A stretch of DNA of 64,000 bases from Panonychus citri. Lineage: Eukaryota; Arthropoda; Arachnida; Trombidiformes; Tetranychidae. The first letter of the stretch is position 1; each line of letters begins with the position of its first letter. The stretch spans positions 682,001 to 746,000 of the forward strand of contig NW_026515544.1 in the NCBI RefSeq assembly GCF_014898815.1, written 5' to 3'. The notes beneath the pieces are model-generated. The model saw nothing but the letters and a program-made list of their open reading frames with translations. It had not been told where the DNA came from and ran no database searches. This document shows positions 47,632 to 60,339 of the stretch, piece after piece. The translations under genes and the position numbers were made by a program.

Positions 47632-49020
47632 TTAGTTAGCTTTAAGGCTGTAACCAAGTCCTTGGACGAAAAGACGAAAGGCTTCGGCCACTTTTCCAGG
47701 CTGTTCTTCCAACGGCATACCACAATCAGATAATTTCATCCATTGGGATGATTCAGGATTCAAACGGGAATTCATGTAAATCGTATCCTCTATATGAGGT
47801 GAATGGTAACTGGTCATCAGAAGGGCTGGACATCGGAAATTTTGACTGGGTGACCCTCTGACCAAGCCAAGATCTGAACGTGCTAAATAGGAACCAATGA
47901 AAAGAGCCAAATTATGAGGATGAATGTTTTTCTCTGAGAAATAAGATCGAAGTTGAAAAATCAAATCTTGATTTCGATCCTCATCAATGACACCAAAATG
48001 GTGCCATAAAAGATACTCGGTGACAGCGGCTGGTGCCAGTGACCCAAGGCCTGAAGTGTCCAAATTTTTAAGGTAATGAATATTCAAATTTTGATAACCC
48101 CATTCGGACCAAGAGGCCACGGTAGAAGTACAATCGATCAGGAACAGGCCATCAACGAAGTCGGGATAACGAATAGCGAATCGAGATAAAATATTGGCTC
48201 CAGCACCGACTCCCAATCCGATGAAGTGACTTATCTCGAAGTGCTTACAAATAGCACCAATTTGATCAGCCATGTGATCCATAGTTGGATAATTAAATTC
48301 ATCGCTTAATCGAGGTGATTTATCCTCTTGACCAGGAGCATTTATGTGAATAACTAAAAATTAAGAAGATAAATTGGTCAATTAAAAATCGAATTTAAAT
48401 CTTTCCGTTTCAATACAAGAATTACAGAATTAAGATTAAAAATAATATCAAATGATTAGTAATAGATATTAAGTTCAATGTAATTGGAAAATAATTGATT
48501 GGATTCCAAATTATTGATTAGGTAAATTGTTACCTCAATAAACATTAACTTTACTTTGACTAATGAATAAATCATCGCTATTTAATCATTTTCTTATCAT
48601 CTCTGTGACCTAAATCACTAAGGACACGAAATGAAAAGACTATGACCTGATATTGATCAGAAAATTATCATGATTGAGAATCAGATTAAAATAAATTGGC
48701 AGGAGATTTAGGATTTTATCAAATATTAGATGATTTTTTGATCTAAATCAAGGAGATTATCAATTAAACATACCAGTAAATTTGGATAGAATGGATTGAA
48801 TGTCCTGATAATTGAAAAAAGTTCTGAAACTTGATGTACCATTAAGACCAATATCATGATAAGTGATAATTACTGATTTCTTAGGTGAAAGATCAGCTCC
48901 TTCCTTGGAAACTTTAATCACTCCGTACATGGTTTTAATTGCAATTAAATTGGGCACGAAACTTAGACGATGGAAACTTGGATCACCCAATTCAACATCT
49001 TCGAAAGCTCCTTTACTCAT
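47632..49020 (-). CDS. NDRG family protein (N-myc downstream regulated)
   Basis: Alpha/beta-hydrolase fold protein without hydrolase activity; NDRG proteins act in stress response, differentiation and trafficking. Exons 49020-48774 and 48353-47632 join in phase 1 and give 322 residues. Family signatures: ITYHDIGLNGTSSFRTFF, HINAPGQE, YPTMDHMADQIG, FIGLGVGAGANILSRFA and DFVDGLFLIDCTS. The nucleophile-elbow region reads GVGAGAN, lacking a catalytic serine as expected. It is slightly short of the human paralogues (about 340-390), missing the variable C-terminal tail. The paralogue (NDRG1-4, fly MESK2) cannot be assigned. Confidence 0.93.
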
Positions 49021-49909
49021 TGTGATGACGATTTGTTGATTGTCACAGATGATTAATAACAAATAGCAAAAATAAACTTCCTATTGATGGATAATCGTTG
49101 GAGAGTTTAAATTGGTAAATCAAATTTATATTCTCGTAGTTGATTGAGGTTAAAGAATGGAAAATAAGTATTAACGGTTAACCAGCGATTATCCAACAAA
49201 AAAGTAACAGATCAACACCACAAAACATGATGATGATTATAAATCGTTGATGATGATGCTCAATCAATTGCTCCCAATTTGATTGATTAAAATGATGATT
49301 TAACGATTTCCAATATTGTAGACCCAAAGAATTTACAAAAAAAGCAGAAACAATAAAATGAGACTTTTTCTAATAATTATGTTCTAATTTTTTAAGTACA
49401 AACAATTAAACTGGTTGTGATTGTGATTCAATTAAAGAAAAAATCACAATTATTGATTGAAATAAAATAAAAACGATAACAATTAAGATAATTTGACCTT
49501 CCAAAGCATTAAGTAAACATTGAGATCGATTGAGAGAAAGGTTAAACTTGGAAGATTAATTGTTAATTATTGTTAGATTACTGTCGTTTTAATCAATCAT
49601 AATGATCATTGATATGATTGAACTGAAGACGAATTGTAAGAATTTAGGTGAAATTATTTAATCACATTGAATGAATTGTCAATTAATTGCCACACAAGTA
49701 ACAATACAAACGATCAACTCTTTTTATTTACAAAGACATTGAATCTCATGCGTTAACTTAACCTTTCCCCTTTTGTAATTCAACCAATGATTAAGATTTG
49801 ATTTTGGTAATCGAATTAAGCTCCATGTTTAAATAAACGATTAACTAGAATCACAATTTACTGTAGATTAAAGGATTGAACATTGAGTTAATCAGATTTT
49901 CCCTTTTTT
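49021..49909. other. AT-rich intergenic region upstream of NDRG
   Basis: No gene or repeat supported. Confidence 0.45.
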
Positions 49910-50263
49910 CTAATCATTAAATCTGAAAGTGATTATTATTTGATCCCATTCAAGATTATTGATTGTCTCAAACAACATTTGTTTCTGAATAATTTCTTGT
50001 AATTTTAATCCTCGTTTCCTGATTCGTTCAGCTTTTTCCGTCACAAATTCCATGTCTTTTTTCAAATTGTTCATTTTGGTCAGATAATGAGTCGATTGAT
50101 TAATTAGATTCTCGATTTCCAAAGGTTGAGTAAATTCAGAGAAACGTGAATTCTCTTGATCCAACATTTCATTGAGAGACAATTGATATTCTAACAGTTG
50201 ATTAAATGAATGAGGTACTTTCACAGTACCAGCAATGGAAACGGCATAACGAGCAGGGGAGAC
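49910..50263 (-). pseudogene. Rearranged fragment: FAM210 piece fused to partial BLOC1S6
   Basis: On the minus strand, about 45 bp of the FAM210-like last exon (50263-50219) is joined directly to the middle of pallidin, which matches 51600-51860 and ends near 49978, where unrelated sequence takes over. Relative to the copy at 61.0-61.9 kb, this equals the reversed sequence with about 520 bp deleted. An ORF of about 100 residues is open (50224-49910) but lacks the pallidin N terminus and the C-terminal EREKQL-type end. Confidence 0.85.
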
Positions 50264-50312
50264 TAATTAATTTAATTAATTAATCTTTTTGATTTATTGA
50301 TCGAAATTCTGA

Positions 50313-50390
50313 CTGCCATCTGGTGGTAGAAAAGCCAAAAAAAGGTAAACATGTGAGAGAATTTGTGTTTACACTGGCGACATCTATTGG
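50313..50390. promoter_or_regulatory. CTCF-like site and composite module upstream of FAM210-like gene
   Basis: CTGCCATCTGGTGG at 50313-50326 is a perfect reverse-complement match to the CTCF core CCASYAGRKGGCRS. It is followed by AAAGGTAAACATGTGAGA at 50341-50358 and TTTACACTGGCGACATCTA near 50369-50386. The arrangement repeats the eIF3m upstream module. An inverted copy of the same block lies at about 60864-61013. Confidence 0.5.
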
Positions 50391-50507
50391 ATGGAAATTA
50401 GTGAAACTGTTAAGCATGGAAAGTGAATTGTTTTTAATTCGTTTGACCGTAAATCGTTTGTTTACCTTTTTTACTCAAAAGTGAGACTAATTAAGTTTTA
50501 CTAATTT

Positions 50508-51192
50508 ATGGCTCAGGCTATTCGCCTGTGCCCACTGGTGGGTCTTGTATCTAGAAGAGTCACACCCAACACCAAATGGTCACTTACTCTAATTAGACCG
50601 AGAAATTTTTCTACAATCAATAATAGTAAATCATCTAAAAATGATGTTAGTCAATCTGAAAATATTCGCTACTGGGAAACATTTGAAGCTGAACTTCGAC
50701 AATTAACTCTCATTCAACGGTACAAGAAAATGGCCAAAGAGTTTTGGTATGTTGGTATTCCTGTAGTTGGAGTAACATCAGCCCTTTGGTTAGCATCATT
50801 TTATCTTATCGCTGCAAGGTAAGTAATAAACAACATCTTTTCTTAACTCTCTTTCTCTTATTAATCTCTTTTTTCTTCATCATCTTTTTTTTCTCATGAA
50901 AATCATCTTAATTCTCAGTGGATACGTTAAACCTTTGGTAGCTAAACTCCGTGACTATGGTGTTCATGAAACTATCGCCAAAACCTTGGAATCTGAAAAA
51001 ATGGGTCCTCTTGCCATCGCCGTTATAATGTATAAATTAGCCTCCCCTGCTCGTTATGCCGTTTCCATTGCTGGTACTGTGAAAGCGATCAAATTTTTAT
51101 TAAAACGAGGATTGATTAAACCAGTACCTCCAAAAGACAAATTGAAAGAAATAGTTTTAAAAAAGGTTTCTGGTAAAAGTAAAACACCATAA
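50508..51192 (+). CDS. FAM210 (DUF1279) mitochondrial membrane protein
   Basis: FAM210A/B proteins reside in mitochondria and support mitochondrial translation or erythroid and muscle metabolism. Two exons, 50508-50818 and 50919-51192, joined in phase 2, give 194 residues, the size of FAM210B. A basic N terminus (RLCPLVGLVSRRV, RPRNFST) fits mitochondrial import. DUF1279 includes a membrane helix (YVGIPVVGVTSALWLASFYL), a second conserved block (YGVHETIAKTLES) and KLASPARYAVSIAGTVKAIK. A partial copy of the last exon is at 61014-61164 and a scrap at 50219-50263. Confidence 0.9.
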
Positions 51193-51543
51193 ATCCAACA
51201 AGTTTGGGGATTTTACTTATTTTTTGTAACCAGTCCAAAATTGATAAACTCTATTAGTTTAAATCATGTACAGTTTCTGTTACCCGAAAATCAATTGATG
51301 GTCATCATGTTCCCGAAACAAATTATCTGTTGACTTAAATTTCGCTCCTAAAGTATCAAGTATGAAATACTTGTAGTAACAATATATTTAGACTTGTGGA
51401 TCATCTGATTGTTTACATTTTTCTTTTATTTTGTTAATGAGAAAAACATCAACTTCTCCTATTCCTTTTTTTTTCGTAATTTTCTTCTTTCAAGTGAGAG
51501 TCTCAATTGATTATCTAAGGGATAAAATTGTCAAACCAATAAC
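51193..51543. other. FAM210 3' UTR and BLOC1S6 5' region
   Basis: 350 bp between two co-directional genes. A TTTCTTCTTTCAAG acceptor-like site near 51494 suggests a 5' UTR intron for BLOC1S6. The block is repeated almost unchanged at 61165-61514. Confidence 0.5.
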
Positions 51544-51951
51544 ATGGAAGAAGAAAATGAAACCAATGATTCTCTTTCTCTTCCTCTTCCTCTTCCTACT
51601 TCATCATGTTCATCGAAAAATTTACCTCATTCATTTAATCAACTGTTAGAATATCAATTGTCTCTCAATGAAATGTTGGATCAAGAGAATTCACGTTTCT
51701 CCGAATTTACTCAACCTTTGGAAATCGAGAATCTAATTAATCAATCGACTCATTATCTGACCAAAATGAACAATGTGAAAAAAGACATGGAATTTGTGAC
51801 GGAAAAAGCTGAACGAATCAGGAAACGAGGATTAAAATTACAAGAAATTATTCAGAAACAAATATTGGAAAAAGAGATGAGAAAAGATCAACAACTCCAA
51901 CGGGAAAAACAACTCGCACCAGTGATAATCGGTAAATCGGCCAAAAAGTGA
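51544..51951 (+). CDS. BLOC1S6: BLOC-1 subunit 6 (pallidin), copy 1
   Basis: Pallidin is a coiled-coil subunit of BLOC-1, needed for biogenesis of lysosome-related organelles and endosomal sorting. The single coding exon encodes 135 residues. After a Ser/Pro-rich start, the helical region matches pallidin: LLEYQLSLNEMLDQE, EIENLINQSTHYLTKMN, KKDMEFVTEKAERIRKRGLKLQE and a charged end with REKQLAPV. Human pallidin is about 172 residues and longer at the N terminus. AATAAA words follow near 51.99 kb. A second intact copy lies at 61515-61916. Confidence 0.85.
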   Translation: MEEENETNDSLSLPLPLPTSSCSSKNLPHSFNQLLEYQLSLNEMLDQENSRFSEFTQPLEIENLINQSTHYLTKMNNVKKDMEFVTEKAERIRKRGLKLQEIIQKQILEKEMRKDQQLQREKQLAPVIIGKSAKK

Positions 51952-52178
51952 ATTTCCCAGTTCGATCAAATTGTTATCCATTTTGTTGAATAAAATCAAA
52001 TAAATGTGATTCTTATTTATTGTACGTACGAGACAATTAATCTAATAGATTATTCATTTGATTGTTGAAAATTACGTTTTCTCAGATCGTCATGTCTTCT
52101 TAGTCGACAATTTGTCAACAATTAGAATTACAATGTTGGAATTGATTGAGTTTTCTGATCATCTTGGAAAAGATTAAA

Positions 52179-53496
52179 TTAAATCCAAGTGTAACAAATT
52201 GGATTCTCTTCCGTTGCTTTTTGCTTCGTCTTTTTGATAAACTCTTCACCCGCTAATCGAAGGTCATAAGCGAGTCCTAACCAAGCAGCGATATCGATGA
52301 AAATCTTTGAGGTGTTGATTGTTTTACCTAATTCACTTATGGAGTAATCGTAAGGAAAAGTGATGGAATTGTGATAAGCTTCACCGGCGGTGATTAACTG
52401 CATGAATCCATTGTCAGCAGCTGATATTTTCTTATTATAAGGCCGTTTCCCGACGGTGTGACAAATGCTGCCCACAATTCCGTGCATATGTATTACCACG
52501 AATGATTTGGAACAACCAGCAAGAAATGAGTTTAATAAACTTTCGTTCCAGTAAAACTGGAACTGAAACTGGAAAATAAACGCAAAAGAATGACCATTGG
52601 AACGTAATATCTGTTGATAAGAACAATCAAGTTAATTGTTGTCGCATCACAAATTTGATTACTCGACAATGTATCAAAATCAATCACACTAATTGCTGAT
52701 GTATAAATTACTCAACTTTTATTGTTAATCAAGATGATTTAAGTGCCGAATTGACTAATAGACTTAAACGGAAATTTTTTAAAATTTGATTGTTAAATAA
52801 TTCAATTGTTGATAGCTGTTAATTGTTACATGCTAACCTATCACTTGGATAAAAGTTCATATAAATTATGAATTATTCTCAATCATTTGTTTCAATTTGA
52901 ATTGTCATGAGCTGAGATTCATAAAACGGTAAGTGGAATCAACTTTTAATTGGTCATCAGAATCAGAAAGATTCAGTTTGACACCCGAAACTTTGAAACA
53001 AACTTTATACCAAAAAGTTGATATTTTGTCTTAACGATCATCTGATCGTAAGTAAAATTTACCCCAATAATTAAACGACAATTAACTTACTCCAAGTCCA
53101 AGTGAGAACCATAATTAACCATGAATGTGTCCAGAATTCAGCAAAAAACTGATAGATTGAAATTGGAGCGACATAAAAGAAACCAAGTGCCAAGGAAGTT
53201 TCAAAGATCAGATGAATCCACTTGATCTCATAAACAATGAATTTAATTAATCCTCTCAATCCACTTGAATTTATATTATCATTTTTTGACTCCATCGGCA
53301 ATTGATCACCATTAATATCGGTCGAGCCATTGATGATTAAAACTCCTGTCGGTAATGAGGCCGATGTTGATTTCGTGGTAGCAATACTTTCATCGTTTAA
53401 ATTGTCGTTCGTTGATTGTTTTATATTCAGATTGTTATTCACAACTTCATTACGATTATCTGTTGTAGTTGGGATGTCTAATTGTGATGGAGGCAT
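52179..53496 (-). pseudogene. Broken acyl-CoA delta-9 desaturase (first exon and damaged last exon)
   Basis: Exon 1 (53496-53091) is intact: a Ser/Asn-rich N terminus, then membrane helices (FETSLALGFFYVAPISIYQF, HSWLIMVLTW) and a GTAAGT donor in phase 1. The last exon (52610-52179) is present but has several small deletions relative to 62722-62281; these abolish the third histidine box (HNFHH becomes HNS). The two middle exons carrying the first two histidine boxes are absent from the 52655-53090 interval. As written no functional enzyme can be made. All length differences in the last exon are deletions in this copy. Confidence 0.85.
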
Positions 53497-54164
53497 TTTA
53501 ATTTGATCAATATTTGAAAAAAATCTTTCACTAATTGTTGTCAATAGTTAACAAAGGTAAATGAATTAACACTTTTAATCAAAAGAAACAAAGATTAAAA
53601 CTATTCATCTGATGAAGTTTAATCAATGTCTATTTTACTATTGAATCAAATTCAATATTGAATGTTCAATTGATGTTTTGCTTTTACTCAAATGTATTTA
53701 TCCTCAGTGTATTGTAATTAAGCTTCTTCTCTTACTTTTCATCTTTCTCTCTTTTCTCCTCACTCACTCATTCCCTCTTTCTCTTTCTCTCAACATAAAA
53801 AAGTAAATAGGTTTCTCTCTTCATCATCATCATCATCATCTTCTTCTTCTTCTTCTTCATCTTCTCCTCATCACCAACATTCTGGTTATGTAATCTAAAT
53901 AGAGAGAAGAAGCAAAAACCAACCAGGACCAAAATCTCCAAATATTTATAACATCATTTCTCTCTCTCTCTCTTTTTACATGAACCACAATTGTTCATTT
54001 AATCCATAACATCATCACCATTCCTTACATTAGTTTTACTCATCATCAGTGAAAAAACAACAACAATAGTCATTTAAAATTCTATGTATGTTTTTCTGGA
54101 TCAGTGACTTATTTTAGTGGGAAAAACAACAGAAATCAACCCTTACCATCCAAAGGAAACAAAT
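53497..54164. other. Divergent region upstream of ARHGAP39
   Basis: Includes CAT/CTT trinucleotide tracts (about 53822-53866) and TC-rich stretches. No other gene seen. Confidence 0.5.
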
Positions 54165-54635
54165 ATGGTGAAAACGGGTGACAAGTGAGTATTTATTTTC
54201 TATTTGCTATTGTTTTTCTCTTCTAATTTCTATTAATCAGTTGAACATCTGATTAGACAATACTGATTGTTAATAATCCATCAAAAATTGTTTCATGTAA
54301 AAAGAAATGTTTATTTTCAATGTGCCTCAAGTATGTAAACATTCAATGTATTGTCTCTTCAATAACAATTCAACATCTCATTTGTTATGTTCCATTTTTA
54401 TTGATTTTTTTTTTGGTGTTTCCATTTTGTTTTTGCTCCATTTTAATAAATTATTTTCTATTCTTTTTTCTTTTGTTCTTCAAGAGTTGAATGGGTTGAG
54501 ATTATACCCTCAAAATCAGGTAAATTAATGTATGCAAATCTAAAGACTGGTGAATGTTCCTGGGATCAGCCGAAAACATCTCCTAACATCAACATCCGAA
54601 GGATTAATGATCAAAGTGAGATATTTTTTTATTTC

Positions 54636-54686
<51 letters not shown>

Positions 54687-57343
54687 CACCTTTGTTGTAT
54701 TGATCGTGAGTTTTTATTCTAAATTCACTAATGTATCAATATAATACTTTTTACAACTCATTGTTCGCTTCCTGTCTCTCTATTGTTAGTATCCCATAAA
54801 TGAGAAATGTGTCTTCATATTTTCCTCCATTATGTATCATCAACTGGTTGGTGTTGTCACACTGAAAATGATTCTGATGTTGACATTATAACTCTAAGCT
54901 TGATTCACATTTTATGTATTTAGATTCTGATTGAGGTTAATTATTCTTCTTTCCCGTCGTTGTATGTTGACTGGGCTATTGATAATATGATAGAGAAGAA
55001 GATGATAAGCAAAAGAAATTAATGCATTAATGTATCTCTATCTCTCTCTTATGCCCTCTTCTCTTCAAATGAAACAAGGAAGCAAATTAGAGCTGAATTA
55101 GATCGGCTTTTTTGTAATCTAAGTTGATTGTAGAATTGAAATCGTAAACTCAGAGATGATGAGACCTAAATAATTTAATTCATCCTTTTTCTGGGTCGCG
55201 ACAACTTAATTTAATCAGATACATTTTTCCCTTTTATCTTCTATTACATCTACTGAATTAATATATATTTTTTCTGCTATTATTATAATATCTTTTTCTC
55301 TTATTGAATTTCTATTATAGCTCAACAATGGTGGGAACTTTTTGATGTAAAAAGTGCTCGATTTTATTATTGCAATGTAAATACGTCGGAAACAAAGTGG
55401 CAAAAACCTAAAGAAGAAGGTGTAATCATTATTCCTTTGGCCAAACTTCAATTATCGAAACAAAATACTCTTCCTCCAAGTGACGATATTAATTCGGAGA
55501 GAGTGGACAATTCCACTCAGACCAATAGTTCATTCATCTATTGTTCTAACGCATCAACTCAGACCTCACCACCAACCGGTACAACGACCACATCCCATCA
55601 TCATATTCCCCACCATCATTCACACCATTCGAGACACTGTTCATCAAGCCATGCACATAATCACTCAGCCATTTCTGAGAGGAGTTTAAGACATTATCTA
55701 TTAAATGAGGCTCGTTTTGCTGGCCTCTGTTACAATATTGACGATAATTATTATGAAGGAAGTGATGAAGAAGAGTATGATGGTGAAGCTTATGAAGGTA
55801 ACTAAACAATAAATTTTACTTGACAATTAACTGTAGAGTGTTTTGATTTACTTTCTCTTAAAAAATTTTCATGAAATGAATTCAATGTAATCGTTTTACT
55901 TTCTTACTTATCTTTCTCACTTTTTTCTTCTGTCTCTTTTTCTCAGGCTCTTCAGATGAAAGTTATACCGATAATTGGGATGCGGATGACGAGGACAATA
56001 ATGAAGGAGAAGAGGATGAATATGAAGAAGAAACTGACGAGGAATCTGAAGATGTTATCGATGGCAGGTCATCATATCATCGACGTGATGAAACCGATAC
56101 TAGTGATTACTATGAGACTTCATCCTTTGTTTACTATAAAAAATCAGCATCTTTTACAAGTGGATTGGGTTCATTAGATGCTAGTGAGAAAACAATTAAA
56201 TCAGCTGAAGATAATAACACTGGAACATTGGACATTGTTAGAGCAGAGAAAAGAAAAACAAAAGATAAATCATCTGAGACTCGACACAGTGAAACAAGTG
56301 AAAAGATATTACGAACAAAAGATCGAGATGAAGAAGGGAAAGTTCGTAAAAAGGATAAGCTGAAAGAGATTAAAAAGGAAGATAAAGAAAACGATGACAC
56401 CGAAACCAAACCCGTGCCTCCAAGAAGAGGGATCTCTCTTGATTCGTCGATTATTCAAGCACAAACCAATGAACAATTGGAGAAATACGCTCGTGAAAAT
56501 ATTAAACGTCACCTTAAAAAAGGTGGACTTAATCAGATGTTAAAGCGACGACATTCACTTAAGGGAATGTTAATATGGACCAAGTTTTCAATCAAACAGC
56601 CAATGATTGCGACCTTAATGAACGACAATGACCTTAAACAAGAGGCAATCAATTGTTTTAAGTTAATTCAACAGTATTGTGGGGACAGAGGAAAAGGAAA
56701 TACCAAAAATGTTGGTACTAAGACAAATACTCTAGTTCGTAGAGAGGAAGTAGCTAAAGAATTGATCACTAAAGGTGTGGTTAGAGGACTTTTACTTCGT
56801 GATGAGATTTTTGTACAACTTTGCCGTCAAACAACTGAGAATCCATTAGATGAAAGTTTACAATTAGGCCTTGAGTTGATTGCTCTTTGTCTCTACTACT
56901 TTGGCCCATCACAAAAGTTTGCACCTTACCTGAGCTCCTTTTTAAGTAGCCATAAAAGTGAATTTGCACGGAAAATTTGTCTCAAAAAGTTAGACAATAA
57001 GATGGAATCACTGGGTGGATCAAATAGCTCCGTTGGTGCCCATTGTCGTAAACCAGCCTCCGTTCAAGAGATTTCCATGGTAATCCAGTCAATTAAACGA
57101 GGTTACCTGGGCATGTTTGGTGAATCTTTAAATAATTTAATGACACTTCAAGGTAACTATCTACCTAAAGATTGGATTCAAGTGACTTTAAGTGAAACTA
57201 TTTTACGGTAAGTTCAACATTCTTTCAATTAACATTGCCCTGTTTTCATTATGACTTAATATGCGTATCAGCAGCTACTTGTTGATTTATATTTTGTTAT
57301 GCAATTATTTTTGTGTAGGTTTGTTTAACTTTTGTGTGTAATT

Positions 57344-57401
<58 letters not shown>

Positions 57402-58010
57402 TAAATAAATTCAATCTTGTGTAGTTTGGGTGGAGCGGAACAAGAAGGAATTTTTCGTATTGCTGGAGATGTTGAGGAAACAACTATGCTCAAATTGTAT
57501 ATCGATTGCCTTCAACCAGATAAAGAGCTGGAAACTGATTTTATCGTTTTGTGCAACAAATGGAAAGGTATTCTTTGCCATGAAGGTGATGTTAACCTGG
57601 ATGTCAATGTATTTGCCTGTTTACTTAAACAATGGTTTCGAGAGCTTCGAGAACCTGTAATTTATAGCTTTTATCAGGAAGCTTTACATACCTGTGAATC
57701 GCCTTCAAATGCGATATACATGGTTGAGAAAAAGTTACCCGCCATCAATAAACTGGTCATTGGTTATCTAATTCGTTTCTTACAAGTTTTCAGCGCCAAA
57801 CAGAATGTTGATTTTACTAAAATGGATGAGAACAATTTATCAATGGTTTGGGCACCAAATATACTTAGAGCTCCTCCAAACAGTAACACAATGCCAACAT
57901 CTAATTCACCTAATGCAACTTTAATCTTTGAGAATACAAGGAAGGAGATGACTTTCATCAGAACTTTGATTCAGTATTTGGATACAAGTTACATTCAAGG
58001 TGTAATCTAG
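54165..58010 (+). CDS. ARHGAP39: Rho GTPase-activating protein ARHGAP39 (Vilse/CrossGAP)
   Basis: Stimulates GTP hydrolysis by Rac/Cdc42 and acts downstream of Robo in axon guidance in flies. Five exons: 54165-54184, 54485-54615, 55321-55797, 55947-57207, 57425-58010, phases consistent, 824 residues. WW1 (about 8-40, VEWVEIIPSKSGKLMYANL...W) and WW2 (about 51-85, QQWWELFDVKSARFYYCN) lead into IIPLAKLQ, as in the human protein. Next come a His/Thr-rich and acidic disordered region, a MyTH4 domain (about 390-600, KGMLIWTKFSIKQPM) and a RhoGAP domain (about 620-815) with the arginine finger in GIFRIAGD. Shorter than human (about 1,100) mainly in the disordered part. (TC)n tracts precede two acceptors. 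Confidence 0.95.
54644..54682. repeat. (TC)n microsatellite in ARHGAP39 intron 2
   Basis: Uninterrupted TC dinucleotides just after the exon 2 donor. Confidence 0.85.
57349..57400. repeat. (TC)n microsatellite in ARHGAP39 intron 4
   Basis: About 50 bp of TC dinucleotides ending 24 bp before the acceptor of the RhoGAP exon, so it may serve as an extended polypyrimidine tract. Confidence 0.85.
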
Positions 58011-59065
58011 TCACAAGTCGATACGAATGATGAGAAATCGACCTTCAATTTCATCAAATTACATGAAATCTTTTTTTCTACTACATTAAACAAGGAACAA
58101 TTTGTAAATTTACTTGTGTGTGTCTCTCTCTCTCCTACTAATTGCATGATATTGAATTGATTTTTTTTTCACCGAAATTCGATGAAAATTCATGAAAATG
58201 ATTTTGCTTCTCTCTCCAACAAATAAACAAGTGAACAATTTACTTGTCAAACATTCAGGAAAAAAGTAAAAGCTCAACAATGATGATTATCAAACAAGAT
58301 TACCTGGAGATGGTGTTGAAAATCAATAAGGAAATGTCACAAAAAATGATCTTCATCATATCTAATCAACTCTCATCTTATATCATCATTGGTCAATCGT
58401 CTCTTGATACACACACACACTAATACATTTGTCTAAAATGTTTTAAAATGCTGATTTATACAATCAATTAACTAATTTTTTCCCTCTCTATTCTTAATCA
58501 TCTGGTTATTTGGAGATTATTTTGAAGGAGCCAATTTACTCTCTAGATCTTTTTCATCATCATCAATTGTCAACAATTTATCATCAACATTCTCATTCTC
58601 ATTCTCATCATTTGAATTTGCATTTTGAAAAACAATCACAGAAAATCATGTTAATCAAACCAATTCTGGGTTCATGATTATCTCTCCTTTTCTCATTAAT
58701 CCATTTCTATCGTTCTCATGATAACATGATTACTCTGTGATTAATTCACTGATTGTATTTAATTAAAATTTGTTTCAAGTAAACAAAAATAATAAATCTC
58801 CAAGCAGATTAATTTAAAAAATTTATAAATATGAATATAAATAAAATATATATTAATAGTATTGCTGCTAATCATTTGTCATCATTTTGATTACGATTTA
58901 AATTGTACTGTGAGAAATTAAATTAATGGATCTCACGATTATTGTGATAATCATAGAATACGTTAATTAGCTGATGAACCGTTAGAATTAGTTAATTTAA
59001 CTTTATGCCTTTTGGTGCCAAGACTTAATTGTAGTTTGTCATAAATTGTTGAATATTAATTAAGG
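58011..59065. other. Intergenic region 3' of ARHGAP39
   Basis: 3' UTR-like start, an ACACAC run near 58.41 kb, then AT-rich DNA. No gene recognised. Confidence 0.5.
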
Positions 59066-60125
59066 TAAACAATTTGATTTTTCCATCATTTTTAATGACA
59101 AACTAAGAAAAGTTTTCATTAAATTGTTTCATGTTTAAAATTAATTGTAATTTAACTACCACTTGATGATCAAAATCAAATGATTAATTGGTGTGTTTAC
59201 TGATTAAATTGTATCTTTGATTGTTTTGATAATCAAGAAACTTTAACTTGTATATTTGTCAATTGATTGTAATCAGAACATTGAGTTAATTGTTGAAGAT
59301 ATTTTTACAATTAGTTAATAGCTTTTCAAAATTGTTTGATAATTAAAATTGTAGTTTCTTTTCACATAAAAACTTATATTGTAATTTAATTATGCACAGT
59401 AATTAAATAATCAGCAATTAATGTTTATCAAATGTGATGCAATGGTTATAAATTACTAATAATATTACTAATTGAATGATCAATTAGTTGAAACAATGAA
59501 TTATTTCAACTAATTAACAATCATGACTGTCTAATGTTTATTGTGTAGTTTTGATTAATCATTAATTTCAGCCTAACAATCAATCATCGCAATAATAAAC
59601 AATTTGATTTTTCCATCATTTTTAATGACAAACTAAGAAAAGTTTTCATTAAATTGTTTCATGTTTAAAATTAATTGTAATTTAACTACCACTTGATGAT
59701 CAAAATCAAATGATTAATTGTGTGTTTACTGATTAAATTGTATCTTTGATTGTTTTGATAATCAAGAAACTTTAACTTATATTTGTCAATTGATTGTAAT
59801 CAGAACATTGAGTTAATTGTTGAAGATATTTTTACAATTAGTTAATAGCTTTTCAAAATTGTTTGATAATTAAAATTGTAGTTTCTTTTCACATAAAAAC
59901 TTATATTGTAATTTAATTATGTACAGTAATTAAATAATCAGCAATTAATGTTTATCAAATGTGATGCAATGGTTATAAATTACTAATAATATTACTAATT
60001 GAATGATCAATTAGTTGAAACAATGAATTATTTCAACTAATTAACAATCATGACTGTCTAATGTTTATTGTGTAGATTTGTTGATTAATCATTAATTTCG
60101 AGCCTAACAATCAATCATCGCAATA
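59066..60125. repeat. Tandem duplication of a 530-bp noncoding unit
   Basis: Two head-to-tail copies, 59066-59595 and 59596-60125, differ only by a few substitutions and small indels. Each contains the perfect hairpin ATTAGTTGAAA / TTTCAACTAAT (59483-59493 with 59504-59514 in copy 1). No coding frame. Could be the start of a satellite or a recent unequal exchange. Confidence 0.92.
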
Positions 60126-60339
60126 AATAATCAATTTAATTGCAAATTCAAGATCATTATCCTTATCAACTGCTTAGTTTCTTAAATTAATTAATTAATT
60201 AATTCTTACAATTAGCTAACAAAAGTGCCATCTAATGATTAATTTAACAATTAGCTTTCAATAGTTACTAATAATTATCACTTGTAATCATAATTAACTG
60301 AGTTTTATATTAAAAGTACATAAGTGATCAAACTAATTG

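Noticed and set aside
53822..53866. CRISPR-like or satellite array
   Set aside because: It is a simple CAT/CTT trinucleotide tract without spacers; no CRISPR is expected in a eukaryotic nuclear genome.
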